Positions 52,688-63,532 are shown, counted from the first letter of the stretch. The stretch: DNA of 64,000 bases from Brachybacterium muris (GCF_016907455.1 NZ_JAFBCB010000001.1:1178001-1242000), one strand, 5' to 3'. Notes: generated by a model not told the origin, from the sequence alone. Made by a program: numbers and translations.

Positions 52688-53349
52688 GTCTCCTTGTCGA
52701 GCAGGATCGCGGGGATCTCGTAACCGCGCATGGGCTCGTTGAGGAGGGTGAGGAACTGCGAGATCACACCGAGGTCGACCTCGTTCTTCTGCGCCCATTC
52801 CAGAGCCCATTGAGCAGCGCCGCCGCCGGAGAAGATCTCGGTGATGGGCAGATATCCCTCGGCGACCTGCTCCTCGCGGCCAGAGACGTCCAGCACGATG
52901 TCGCGGTCGAAGTTGGTGCGCACCACGCCGGACGCCGGCAGCGACACGATCGCTTCATCGAGGCGATCAGGGTGCGCGAGCGCGTCAGCGACCTTGATGA
53001 AATAGCGCCGGTCGCCGTCGTCCTTCGTGGCCACGACGCCCTCTCCGCTGAGCGCTTGGCTGAGCGAGGTGAGGCGCTGCTGCCCGTCCAGGACCAGTAG
53101 GTCGGGGAGGGTCCCTTCCGGTGGGGTCATCGTCTCGATCGGTTTGGACTCGAAGTGCACTGACCGGCTACCCGTCTGGAGAACGAGGAGTACCCCCATC
53201 GGATGGCCTACGGCGACCGTGACCAGCAGCTGCCGCACCCTCTCGTCATCCCACACGTAGCCACGCTGGAAGTCGGGGAGTTGGATCTTCCCGGCACGGG
53301 CGTCGCGGATCAGGTCGATCAGGTCGTACTTCGGAGTCTGGAAACCCAT
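52688..53349 (-). pseudogene. DUF262/DUF1524 (GmrSD-like) protein, N-terminal fragment
   Basis: About 220 residues from ATG 53349, which has AGGAGG just upstream. The DUF262 domain shows 'LPDFQRGYVWDDERVRQLL' and 'LLVLDGQQRLTSL' (DGQQR at about residue 89), the ParB/sulfiredoxin-like NTP-binding motifs of this family. It runs to 'EIPAILLDKET', where the element enters; translation then stops within the element. Together with 48979-50106 it made a type IV restriction-like protein. It lies 51 bp downstream of the restriction-modification gene stop on the same strand, so the two were one operon. Confidence 0.9.
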
Positions 53350-53400
53350 GGGCGGTCCTCCTGGGGGCGTCGAATCAGGTCAGGGAGCAGCGAGCGGATC

Positions 53401-53751
53401 TCAGCCGGCGCCGTCAAGGGCTGGGAGTGCTTCGGTGATCTCTACGGTACGGACGGACACCGTGATCACCTTCTGCAGCAGGTCGAGGATGTAGCGAGGG
53501 TTCCCATGCTCGATACCCCACTGGTTCGGATCGTTGACGATGCCGGAGGCCTTGTCGGTGGAGACCTGGTACTGGCGGATGATCCATTCGATCGCGCTGC
53601 GGGACCCCAGCTGATAGCGGTAGGCGGCTTCCGGGATCCCCGTCACCGTGAGGAACGGATTCATGACGAGTGAATCGGGAGCGTCCGCTGCCTTCTTCCC
53701 CGCCGGGAAGCGCATCTTCTGCACGCGGTAGTAGGACTCCTCCTCGCCGAT
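53401..53751 (-). pseudogene. Type ISP restriction-modification enzyme, C-terminal fragment
   Basis: About 115 residues of the target-recognition domain end, separated from the rest by IS21 copy 3. It resumes 'EEESYYRVQKMRFPAGKKA' and continues 'MNPFLTVTGIPEAAYRYQLGSRSAIEWIIRQYQV', 'IVNDPNQWGIEHGNPRYILDLLQKVITVSVRTVE', which is the usual C-terminus of single-chain helicase-methylase enzymes. It has no start of its own. Confidence 0.88.
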
Positions 53752-53864
53752 TGAATATTCGCCTCGCTGGGGTCCGCTGATCGAGGGTTCGGGTGCCACG
53801 TCGCTGCCGTAGCGGTGGCGTCGTTCGGGACCACCAGTGGTGTCGTTGGGGCCGCTCTGTCTAC

Positions 53865-53905
53865 GCTCCTTCCGCCGTGTGTATAGGGCACGCGGCGGAA
53901 GGAGC
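53865..53905 (+). promoter_or_regulatory. Hairpin sequestering the istA ribosome site, copy 3
   Basis: Identical 13-bp stem to the one at 32026-32066, with the AAGGAG ribosome site in the right arm and TATAGG in the loop. Confidence 0.7.
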
Positions 53906-53913
53906 AATCTGGA

Positions 53914-55476
53914 ATGGTACGGAAGATCAGGGCGAAGCTGGTGCTCCAGCTGCGCGCAGAAGGTCTGTCGGGGCGAGCGATTTCGTCCTCGCAGGGCATG
54001 TCCCGCAAGTCCGTGAGGGCGGTGTTCGAGGCCGCTGACGCTGCAGGGATCGGGTGGGGCGATATCGCGGACGTCGCCGATGAGCAGGTGTATGCCCGGT
54101 TGTTCCCGGGCCGGGGCGAGCACGAGAGCGTGTTCGCACAGCCGGACTGGGAACAGGTCCATCGAGAGATGGCCAGGGTCGGCGTGACGCTGAAGCTGTT
54201 GCACGGCGAGTACTTCGACGCGACCACGGCGGCTGGGGATCCGGCGATGGGGTATGACCGGTTTTGCCGCACCTACCAGCACCACGTCATGGTCACCGGT
54301 GCCGCTTCGAGAGTCGGTCACAAGGCCGGCCAGAGCGTGGAGGTCGACTGGTCCGGCCCCACGATGGAGCTGGCCGATCCGGTCACCGGCGAGGTCTCGA
54401 AGGTGTTCTTGTTCGTTGCCTGCCTGCCTTTTTCTCGTTACGCGTTCTGCTTCCCGGCGCTGGATATGCGCCAGGAGTCCTGGCTGCGAGCGCACGTAGC
54501 GATGTTCGAGGCGCTGGGCGGGACGGTCCCGAGGATCGTTCCGGACAACCTCAAGACCGGTGTGGTGAAGCACCCCCGCGAGGGCGAGATCGTCCTGAAC
54601 GATGCGTATCGCGAGATGGCAGCGCATTACTCGGCGGCGGTGCTCCCGGGGAGGGTGCGGAAACCGAAAGACAAGGCGAGCGTGGAGAACACCGTCGCGC
54701 ACGTCGCGACCTGGGTCATCGCCGGGCTGCGGGATCAGCGATTCACGTCCCTGCCCGAACTTGCAGCCGCCATCGGGCAGCGGATGGAGGCCTATAACGC
54801 GGAGCCGTTCCAGAAGCGGCCCGGATCCCGCGCCAGCGTGTTCGACGCGGAGGAGCGGCCGCTGCTGACGCCGCTGCCGGCGGTGCCCTACGAGATCTCG
54901 ACATGGCACTACGGACGACGAGTGGGCAGGAACGGGCACGTCACGTTCGCGCGGAACTTCTACTCCGCGCCGTTCGCGCACATCGGCGCGAAGGTCGATC
55001 TGCGCATCACGGCCCGGACGCTGGAGATCTATCAGGGCAGCCAGCGACTGACCAGTCACCTGCTGCTCCCGGAGACCGCGAGCAATGAGTACCGCACCAA
55101 CGACGCGGACCTACCTGCGGGCGAGCGTTTCCAGGCCTGGGACGCGCAGAGGGTGCGGGCGTGGGCAGATCGGGTCGGGCCGGCCACGGTGATCGTGATC
55201 CAGCGGATCTTCGAGTCCGTGCCGATCGTGGAACAGGGCCTGGATCCCGCGTTGGCGGTGCTACGGCTCTCTCGCCGCTTCTCCGTAGATCGGGTCGAGG
55301 CGGCCTGCGCACTCGCGCTGACGGGACGGGTCCGTTCACCGCGCTATGCGCATCTGCACCCGATCTTGGCCACCGGGCAGGACAAGGTCGCCGCCCTGCG
55401 TCCACCCCGCGAGGAACCCGCGGAAGACGGCGGATACGTCCGTGGCGCCGACTACTACGCCGGAGGTGTCCGGTGA
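53914..55476 (+). CDS. istA: IS21-family transposase IstA, copy 3
   Basis: 520 residues, identical to copies 1 and 2, all DDE residues present. It is read opposite to the restriction-modification gene in which it sits. Confidence 0.97.
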   Translation: MVRKIRAKLVLQLRAEGLSGRAISSSQGMSRKSVRAVFEAADAAGIGWGDIADVADEQVYARLFPGRGEHESVFAQPDWEQVHREMARVGVTLKLLHGEYFDATTAAGDPAMGYDRFCRTYQHHVMVTGAASRVGHKAGQSVEVDWSGPTMELADPVTGEVSKVFLFVACLPFSRYAFCFPALDMRQESWLRAHVAMFEALGGTVPRIVPDNLKTGVVKHPREGEIVLNDAYREMAAHYSAAVLPGRVRKPKDKASVENTVAHVATWVIAGLRDQRFTSLPELAAAIGQRMEAYNAEPFQKRPGSRASVFDAEERPLLTPLPAVPYEISTWHYGRRVGRNGHVTFARNFYSAPFAHIGAKVDLRITARTLEIYQGSQRLTSHLLLPETASNEYRTNDADLPAGERFQAWDAQRVRAWADRVGPATVIVIQRIFESVPIVEQGLDPALAVLRLSRRFSVDRVEAACALALTGRVRSPRYAHLHPILATGQDKVAALRPPREEPAEDGGYVRGADYYAGGVR

Positions 55477-56219
55477 GCGTGATCGATAACGACACGAAGC
55501 GGAAGCTGCGCGAGATGGGCGCGACCGCGCTGCTGGACGCGATCGATGCCCAGGATGAGGCTCACGTGCTGGGGATGTCGTTCCAGGAACGGCTCCAGCT
55601 GATCGTGGACGAGGCGCATTCCATCTTCAATCATGGAAAGGTCGAGGGTCTGATCCGCCGGGCGGGGCTGCGTTATCCCGGAGCGGACCTGCGGCGGCTG
55701 GATCTGGTCGAGGAACGGGGACTGAACCGGAACGTGATCGCGCAACTGGCAACCTGCTCCTTCATCCAGCGGCAACAGAACGTGGTCTTCCAGGGCTTCA
55801 CCGGCTCAGGGAAGTCCTACCTCGGCTGCGCGCTGGCGAAGCAGGCCTGCCAGCACCGGCTCCGAGCCCACTACATCCGAATGCCCGACCTCGAAGAGGC
55901 CTGGGCCCTGGCAAAGGACAAGCCGCAGGGCCAGACGAAGTTCCTGCGGAAGTACTCCACGTTCTCGCTGCTGGTGATCGACGAGTGGCTGCTGGACCAT
56001 CCTGACGAGGGAATGCGTTCGATGCTGCTGGAACTGCTCGAGCGCCGCTATGACACCGGCTCGACCGTGTTCTGCACCCAGTACCCGAAGAAGGACTGGC
56101 ACGCCCGGCTCGGTGGAGCAGTCCACGCCGATGCGATCATGGACCGCATCGTGCACAACACAATCTGGATCGACACCGGCGACAGGAACATGCGAGAACA
56201 CACCGCACTGCCCCAGTGA
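55473..56219 (+). CDS. istB: IS21-family ATPase helper IstB, copy 3
   Basis: 248 residues from GTG 55473 inside the istA stop, identical to the other two copies with intact Walker motifs. Confidence 0.96.
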   Translation: MSVIDNDTKRKLREMGATALLDAIDAQDEAHVLGMSFQERLQLIVDEAHSIFNHGKVEGLIRRAGLRYPGADLRRLDLVEERGLNRNVIAQLATCSFIQRQQNVVFQGFTGSGKSYLGCALAKQACQHRLRAHYIRMPDLEEAWALAKDKPQGQTKFLRKYSTFSLLVIDEWLLDHPDEGMRSMLLELLERRYDTGSTVFCTQYPKKDWHARLGGAVHADAIMDRIVHNTIWIDTGDRNMREHTALPQ

Positions 56220-56332
56220 CCCGATGCCGGCGGGAGCCAGTGGTCCCCACCGCGGCGGCTACTGGCCCCCGTCGGCACGATCGGCGGTCCCCAAGAGCAA
56301 GATTCGGTGGCTCCCACGACTACGAATACTCA

Positions 56333-59300
56333 CCGATCGGCGGCTGTTCGCCTCCGGCGACCTCCAGCGGGTACGCCTCGGCGTTCTCGTAGTCTGCATG
56401 GAGGTGGAACAGCTTGTTTCCCGCCGCTGTGAACGCCTGGAACGTTCCCGCGGGAACGTCCGGGATGCGGGGCAGCATCTGCTTGAGCTCACCGGCGTAG
56501 CGCTCGCGGTACTCGGGGGAGTGGAATAGGCCGTAGACGAAGAAGAAGATGTCGTCCTTGGAGATCCCATCGCCGTAGCGCCCGCGCATCAGGGTGTGGA
56601 TCTCGTCGGTGATGTTGTCGACGCGGCGATAGCCGTCGACGATGTCGCCGGCGAGCCCGAGATCGAGTTCTCCGTCAGGCAGGGGCTCCCAGGTGTAGCG
56701 GGGGAAGAACTGGCCTGTGTCCAAGGTGTGCAGATCCGGAAGGCGGCGAGTTCCAAGAACGGAGAATTCGTGATGCGAGGAGACTCCGGTCATGTAGAAC
56801 CCGAAGTTCTCGTGCTTCGGGGTGGGGAAGAGCTGTGCGAGCCGGTAGACCATGTCGTTATAGGCACGGTCGAAGTAGACGTGTTCTTGTGTGAACGGTC
56901 GGTACAGGCCGACCCGGTATGCGGCCTCGCGGTGTTCAATCGTCCTTCCATGCGTGACGTTGGACTTGTCTGCACGGTTCCAGGAAAGCTTGGTCGAGTC
57001 ATAATCGGGCGAGTACCCGGGTTGCGACGCGCGGTCGACCTCGGAGTTGTAGAACTCGATGGATCGCGTCACGTTCTTCCGCAGTGCGTGAGAGGAGTAG
57101 TTGTATACCCATGCGTCGCGGTTTGACTTGAGGCCCCCGGAGTAGGTCCGGAACACGGCGGGTTGCGGGTCCGAGTTCTTGTTGTCGCCGATAGTCGCGT
57201 AGGTGAGGTACTCCTCGTCACGCTGGTTGATCCAGTCGCCGTGCTGATTGGGCGTGATCTGGCGCCAGGGCACGGTGCCGACGGTGGCGTCAGCGACGAT
57301 GGCGAGCTTGTCCTTGGCGGTGAGGTAGTCGCCGATGTCCCGGTAGTGGATCGTCGCCGGGTCATCGTGCCCCTTCATGCGGACCAGGAGGAAGACGGCG
57401 ACGGTGTTGCGGCTCCCGGAACCGAAGACCTTGCCGCCTTCTCTGCGGCTGGTCTCTCCCGCAGTGCGCTGATTACCCCGCAGATTGAACACGCAGATCG
57501 CGCTGAACTCGTCGCCGAGGGTCTTGCGGACCCCGGCGGCGGTGTTGCCCTCGATCCAGCCGCCGTTGGTGACGAACCCGATCACCCCCTCGTCTCCGAT
57601 GCGGTCGCTCGCCCAGCGAATGGCGCGCATGTAGGAGTCGTACAGGCTGTTCTTGTTCGTCGCATCGGTGCGTGCCGCGAAGGTGTCCCGCACCCGGGCA
57701 TCGAGCGTCGGATACTTGACGTTGGCGTTGTCGTCGTTGCCGGAGGTCTGCCCCACGGAATACGGAGGGTTCCCGACGATCACCCGGATGTCGAGGCCCT
57801 TCTGCGCCTCGGCGCGGGTGTTGTTGGTGGGGAAGACGACCTCGTCGACGAGGTCTCCGTTCTCGGTGAGCTGGAATGTGTCCGTCAGGACGATTCCGTC
57901 GAAGGGCTCATAGGCCTCGTCCGCGAGTTCGACGCCGTCGGCCGCGGCCTGGAGATCATGGAACGTGGTCTCGATGTTGATCGCGGCGATGTAGTAGGCC
58001 AGCAACAGGATCTCGTTGGCGTGCAGCTCGCTCGCGTACTTCCGGGCGAGGTCTGCCGGGTCGATGAGGCCAGACTGCAGCAGGCGCACGATGAACGTGC
58101 CCGTCCCCGTGAAGGGGTCCAGGACGTGCACTCCCTCGTCGCTGATAGACCTACCGAACTCCTGCTGGAGCACGGCGTCGACGGAGCGGAGGATGAAGTC
58201 GACGATCTCGATCGGGGTGTAGACCACGCCCATCGCGTCTGCCGTGGAAGGGAAGGCGTTCTTGAAGAAGGACTCGTACAGCTCGGTGATGATCTTCTGC
58301 TTGCCCTCGGCGTTGTCGATCCCTGCAGCGCGCAGGCGCACCGACTCGTAGAACTTCTCGAGCGATACAGCCTCGGCATCCACGTGCATCGCCGTGAGGG
58401 AGACGACCATGCGATCCATGACCTGGGAGACAGGATTGTGCGCCGTGAAGGCGTACCCCTCGAAGAGCGCATCGAACACGGGCTTGGTGATCATGTGCTG
58501 GGCGAGCATCTCGATCGCCCCGTCCCGGGAGATCGACTCGTTCAGGTTCCGGCGCAGCGCATCGAGGAACACCCCGAACTGCTGCGAAGCGGCCGTATCC
58601 GGATCGTCCACCAGCGCGGTGATACGCGTGATGTGCGCGCCGGCGATCTGGGCGATGTCCTTGGCCCACTGATCCCAGTAGGTGCGGGATCCGACCTTCT
58701 TCACCATCCGGGCATAGATCGCATTGCGCAGCTCGTCCAGCTGCGACAGCCGCAGATCCAGGCTGCCCTGCGCGGACCCCGTGCTGCCGTCGGAGCTGCC
58801 TGTGCCCTCGTCATCGGCGGGGTGCCCGATGCCGATGACATCGATCTTGCGGTCGCGGCTCTTGTTCAGCTCGACCTTGTTCACCATCGCGTCGAATCGC
58901 TCGTCGTGCGCGCGCAGAGCTTGCAGCACCTCCCAGACCACCTGGAAGTTCTTGTTGTCGTCCAGCGCCTTCTCGGGCGTGACGCCCGAAGGGACCACCA
59001 CGGGAAGGATGATGTAGCCGTACTTCTTTCCCCGCGCCAGGCGCATCACGCGGCCCACGGACTGCACCACGTCCACCACGGACTTGCGAGGATTCAAGAA
59101 CATCACCGCGTCCAGTGAGGGGACATCCACTCCCTCGGAGAGGCACCGAGCGTTGGACAGGACCCGGCAGGTGTCCTCGTCGGCGTCCTCCTTCAGCCAG
59201 TCCAGCAGTTCGGTGCGCTCCATGGAATTCATCGAGCCGTCCACATGCCTGGCTTCCACACCGAGCAGATCACCGGGAGCCTCGCCCTCATGGTTCTCGA

Positions 59301-60801
59301 TGTAGGCGGAGACAACCTCGGTGAACTGGGAGGCGACCTTCTTCGAGGACTTGATGTCTCGGGCGAACGCGACGGCACGGTGCATCGGCTGAGGATCTAC
59401 ACCGAAGGCGTGCTCGGAGTCGCCGCGCTTGGCGAGCCCGTTCCAGCAGCCCACCAGTCGGGTCGCATCATCCAAGGAGAGCTCCCCGTTCTCGGCGAAC
59501 ACCTCCTGCATCGCGTCGCTGACCGCATCCTGATTGACGGTGAGGATGAGGACCTTGTAGTCGGTGAGCATGCCCAAACCGACTGCCTCCCCGAATCCGA
59601 GGCGATAGAACTCCGGTCCGAAGGTGTCCTCGTCATCCATCGACGCGAGAACCACCTTCTCCCGCTCCGCCTTCGACTTCGAGGGATCGTCATAGATGCG
59701 CGGCGTCGCGGTCATGTACAGGCGCTTCTCGGCCTTCAGGTACTCGCCGTCGTGGATGCGCACGAAGGCGGACTCCTGCGAGCCGGAGAGGGTGGCGCCG
59801 GTGGTGCGATGCGCCTCGTCGCACACCACCAGGTCGAAAGGCTCCAGGCCTGCGAGTTGCTGCGCCTGCGCGACGACATCCAGCGACTGGTACGTCGCGA
59901 AGACCACCCGCATCCCGGACCCGTCCGTGCGGGCCTCCTTCATCCGATGCGCGAGTCGTTCCGGATCGGTCGTCGCCGGCAGGGCAAGATCCACGACGGA
60001 GATCTCCGAGGAGTCCTCGGAGGCCTTCCGGCCGCGGGACGCCTTGGCGTCGGAGCACACCGCGAGGGACGTGATCCCCACGGAGGTGCTGTTCGACCAC
60101 TCGCGCAGCGCCTGGGACAGCAGCGCGATCGACGGCACCAGGAACAGCACGCTGCCGCCAGCGCCCACGTACTCCTCGGCGAGGCGCAGCGAAGTGAAAG
60201 TCTTTCCCGTGCCGCAGGCCATGATCAGCCGGCCACGGTCGTGGTCCGCGAAACCACTGACGACATCCTCGATTGCGGTGCGCTGGTAGGGGCGCAGATC
60301 CGAGGCGCCGGACAGGGCGAGAGCCATCGGGGTGTCCGGGTCGAACGTCGCCCAATCGATGCGGGACTGTTCGAAGTCCTGCAGCCCGAGGCGGCGCACA
60401 GGCACCGCCTGCTCGCGGATCGTCTCCTCGGCGGTCGCGCCCCACTGCGTCGTCGTCGAGACCACCAAGCGCTCCGTGAACCCACCCCGGCCGGAGGCTG
60501 CGAGGAACTTGTCCAGATCGCCCTTCGAGACTCGATGGGTCGGGTCATAGAACTTGCATTGGATCGCGGTCAGGCCGCCGTCCCGACGCTGGGCCACCAG
60601 ATCGATCCCAGAGTCATGCCCCCACTTCTCCGGCCACTGATCCCACATCCACACCGTCGCGAACTGCGTGGCCCACAGCGGATCTGTCTGCAGGAACGAT
60701 TGCGTGAAGCGCTCGAACTGCGTTCCCTGATCCGCGGTCGACGTCGCACTGTTGTACATGCGATCCAGCAGCTTCATAGGGGATGGCGCCGAGACAGTCA
60801 T
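56333..60801 (-). pseudogene. Type ISP-like single-chain restriction-modification enzyme, main fragment (split by IS21)
   Basis: About 1490 of 1604 residues. Domains in order: Mrr-like nuclease with Asp 67 (GIDLVAQ) and Gln 81-x-Lys 83 (AIQCKF); superfamily-2 helicase/translocase with GTGKT (about 200), DEAH (about 327), TATPRIY (about 365) and 'SVGRVMRLARG'; a helical coupler; N6-adenine methylase with DPFTGTGTF (about 897) and NPPYS (about 1012); then the target-recognition domain. This is the LlaGI/LlaBIII layout and length. ATG 60801 was chosen because MKLLDRMYNSAT is the conserved start; an in-frame start at 60927 adds 42 unconserved residues. A GATACT seven bases before the ATG suggests a leaderless mRNA. 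The truncated product would keep nuclease, motor and methylase cores but lose the last 115 residues of specificity domain. Confidence 0.92.
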
Positions 60802-61025
60802 TGGTCCAGTATCCGGCACGTTCCCTGCGGATGTGGGCGAGTCCGGGGGACTGATGCTGAGTTGTGAACGAGGTTGTCCGGCAGAGCCTCGCACCCCTCG
60901 TGGGCCGCGTTGCCGCTTGCTCCCCAAGGCGCATCCCGCCTACATCTGCCGAGCGCTGTGGTGCGGAGACACGGCGATCGAAGAAAGCCGGTCACGCGAG
61001 CTGCTCAGCATCCCCTACCGCCACA

Positions 61026-62702
61026 ATGGACCCCATGCCACAGCCGCCCTTCTCCGAGGACCTACTCCGCCTGCGTGCCGGCGACGTCCTGTTCCATCGC
61101 GGTCTCCAGTACGCGGCGCAGGGGCGGGCCGCCCTGGTCTCGGCCGGCTCACGCAGCGCCGTCGCGACGGTGGCGGGCACGCAGGAGTACATGGTGCGCC
61201 TGTCCGTCGCCACCGGCCGACTCACCGGCTCGTGCACCTGCCCGTTCGCAGACGATCAGCCGATCTGCAAGCACATCGTCGCCGCCGCGCTGCTCTGGCT
61301 CGAGGACTCCGAGCCGTTGGCCGCCGGCCCCGCAGCGGAACCAGTACCGCAGGTGCCGGAGCTGCGCGAGTTCCTGCTCACCCAGGACCGGGAGTGGCTC
61401 GCGGACCAGCTGCTTGCCGTCGCCCAGGATGACCCCACCGTGCACGCGCAGCTGCTCATTGCCGCCGGTGCCGACCCCGAGGACAGCGTCGACGAGGACG
61501 CGGTGCGCAGTCAGCTCCTCAGCTCATTGGAGACCGGCGGGTTCGTCTCCTACTACGAAGCGCATGACTTCTTCACCGGCATCGAGGAGGCACTCGACAG
61601 CATCGAAGAACTGCTCGAGCTCGGCGCTTCACGGGCCGCCGCGCGACTCACTCTGCTCGCCCTCGACGGCTTCGAAGAGCTCCTGGACGATGTGGATGAC
61701 TCTGGTGGCGGGCTGTCCGTCGCCTGCGTCCGGGCCGAGGAGATCCATCTGCGCGCCACACAGGCGTCCCCGGGAGATCCGCGAGAGCTCGCACAGGACC
61801 TCGCGCGCCGAGCACTCACCAGTGAGCTGGAGGTGTTCCTCGATGCCGCTGAGCAGTATCGCGACCTGCTCGGCCCCGAGGGACTCGAGCAGTTCCGCGA
61901 CGCGGTGGAGGAGCGCTGGCGCAGCCTCAGCGACGATGACCGTGCTCACCGCTACCAGGTCGCGGCGCAGCGCAGACGAATCGCCGAGGCGATCGGCGGC
62001 ACCGACGGTCTGGTCGCGCTGCTGAGAGCGGAGCTCGACACCGACAGTGACGCTGCCGCACTCATCGATGTCCTCCTGGACGCACAGCGCATCGATGACG
62101 CGGTGCTCGAAGCACGGGCACTGCTGGAGCGCTTCGGTGACAGCGCCCGATTCCGGGCCGTCGCCGCCGAGGCCTTCGCCCGCGCGGGCCGACACGACGA
62201 GGCTGCCGAGCTGTCATGGACGAACTTCGTCGAACAGCCCTCGCTCGGTACCTTCCAGCCCCTCAAACTCCGAAGCGGTCCCGCCTTCCCGCACTGGCGA
62301 GAGCGGGCGCTCACCATCCTGCAGGAGCGAGCAGGCGAGCACGGCACCTGGTCCTGGTTCGTGGAGGTGCTGCTCTGGGACGAGGACCTGCCGCGCGCCT
62401 GGGAGGCGGCGACCGAGCACGGCGCACACGACTCGGCGTGGCTCACCCTTGCCCGCTGGCGCGCACCCCTGGACGGGGCCGAGGCGGCGAGTGTGCTGTA
62501 CGAGCTTGCTCGATCGTCCCTCTCCGCCGGGCAGCGTGCCGCGTACGCGGAAGCGGCGCGGTTCCTCAAGGAGGCATTGGGCTTTGTCAGCGGTGCTGAC
62601 GCCGAGGCGATGAGATCGCAGATCCTCGACCTCCGCGCCCAGAACCGTCGGCGCCCCGCACTGCAGGACGAATTCACCAAGGCCGGACTGCCGAGGCCGT
62701 AG
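61026..62702 (+). CDS. SWIM zinc-finger domain protein
   Basis: 558 residues. The SWIM motif CxCx(n)CxH is 'GSCTCPFADDQPICKHIVAAAL' in part, at about residues 62-82, and the preceding 'GLQYAAQGRAALVSAG' is the usual lead-in. The remaining 450 residues are helical, Ala/Leu/Glu-rich and resemble TPR/HEAT-like solenoid ('LARRALTSELEVFLDAAEQYRDLLG'). SWIM domains bind DNA or proteins; some bacterial ones sit beside SNF2 helicases or defence genes. ATG 61026 is taken as the start, with a second ATG at 61035 possible. It is divergent from the restriction-modification gene across 224 bp. Confidence 0.8.
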   Translation: MDPMPQPPFSEDLLRLRAGDVLFHRGLQYAAQGRAALVSAGSRSAVATVAGTQEYMVRLSVATGRLTGSCTCPFADDQPICKHIVAAALLWLEDSEPLAAGPAAEPVPQVPELREFLLTQDREWLADQLLAVAQDDPTVHAQLLIAAGADPEDSVDEDAVRSQLLSSLETGGFVSYYEAHDFFTGIEEALDSIEELLELGASRAAARLTLLALDGFEELLDDVDDSGGGLSVACVRAEEIHLRATQASPGDPRELAQDLARRALTSELEVFLDAAEQYRDLLGPEGLEQFRDAVEERWRSLSDDDRAHRYQVAAQRRRIAEAIGGTDGLVALLRAELDTDSDAAALIDVLLDAQRIDDAVLEARALLERFGDSARFRAVAAEAFARAGRHDEAAELSWTNFVEQPSLGTFQPLKLRSGPAFPHWRERALTILQERAGEHGTWSWFVEVLLWDEDLPRAWEAATEHGAHDSAWLTLARWRAPLDGAEAASVLYELARSSLSAGQRAAYAEAARFLKEALGFVSGADAEAMRSQILDLRAQNRRRPALQDEFTKAGLPRP

Positions 62703-62823
62703 ACAGCCCCTGCGGCATATCGGTTCCACGCACCGCGATGCCGACCCCGTCGGCGGCCCGCCACCACCGCGATACTGACCCCGCCACCACACTGACCGCA
62801 CCACCGAATCGAGAGGGACAGCA

Positions 62824-63471
62824 ATGACCAGCGAATGGCAGGGGGTCCTCGACCCTGACGTGCTGAACGACGATCTCGTCGAGCACTCCGCCCGCCTCGC
62901 CGATGCCGCGAAGGCGGGCAGCTGGGACACGGTCCTCGACCTCGTCGAGCAGGGCACCTGGAGCACCGCGAACCAGTGGCGGGTCACAGGCCGCTCTTGG
63001 TTCACGCCGCTGCATCAGGCCGCCTGGCTCGGCGCACCCGTCGGCGTCGCCGAGCGGCTGCTCCGCGCCGGCGCCTGGCGGTCGCTGCGCACTGCAGAGG
63101 GTGGCCGTCCGCTCGACATCGCCCGCCAGCGCGGCCATCATCACCTGCTCGAGGCGCTCGCCGTGCGCGACCTCGGCGCCGCCGATCAGCGCCGCGTGAC
63201 GGCCTGGGACTCCCACCTCGCCGACCTGATCGCCGAGCGCACCCGGCCGCTCGCACCAGTCCGTTTCCGTCCCGTGCCCACCGAGCTGCTGGTCGTGGAG
63301 CGGATGGAGTCCCTGTGGGTCCCGTACCCCGGGATGTACGGAGGGTTCAGTCTCTCCGTCCATCGCGACCGGCTTGTCGTGGAGAGCTGGAGCCGCGTCG
63401 CCGGCGGCTCGGGCCAGGCCCACGTCATCACCGAGAGCGGGAGCGTGATGGTCGAGGAGGGCTTCGCCTGA
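62824..63471 (+). CDS. Ankyrin-repeat-like protein
   Basis: 215 residues. Two or three ankyrin-type units are visible: 'SARLADAAKAGSWDTVLDLVEQG', 'TPLHQAAWLGAPVGVAERLLRAGAW' and 'GRPLDIARQRGHHHLLEAL'. The C-terminal half is a separate beta-rich segment with Trp, Tyr and Gly ('WVPYPGMYGGFSLSVHRDRLVVESW'). Probably cytosolic protein-binding; partner unknown. It follows the SWIM gene by 121 bp on the same strand and may be cotranscribed. A GAGAGGGA ribosome site precedes ATG 62824. Confidence 0.75.
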   Translation: MTSEWQGVLDPDVLNDDLVEHSARLADAAKAGSWDTVLDLVEQGTWSTANQWRVTGRSWFTPLHQAAWLGAPVGVAERLLRAGAWRSLRTAEGGRPLDIARQRGHHHLLEALAVRDLGAADQRRVTAWDSHLADLIAERTRPLAPVRFRPVPTELLVVERMESLWVPYPGMYGGFSLSVHRDRLVVESWSRVAGGSGQAHVITESGSVMVEEGFA

Positions 63472-63532
63472 CCCGTCGGCCGCATAGTCGCACGGCAGCT
63501 CGGTGAGCACCCCGCACCGATACCGTGGCCCC

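Larger units (their letters stand above)
53752..56332 (+). mobile_element. IS21-family element, copy 3 (2581 bp)
   Basis: Same ends as copy 1 (TGAATATTCG, CGAATACTCA) and the same orientation. The 5-bp duplication CCGAT is at 53747-53751 and 56333-56337. It is inserted against the direction of the restriction-modification gene, near codon 1488 of 1604. It is only 1064 bp from copy 2 and inverted relative to it. Confidence 0.96.

Noticed and set aside
60802-60927. Earlier in-frame start for the restriction-modification gene
   Set aside because: The extra 42 residues are basic and unconserved, and the -10-like GATACT lies just before ATG 60801.
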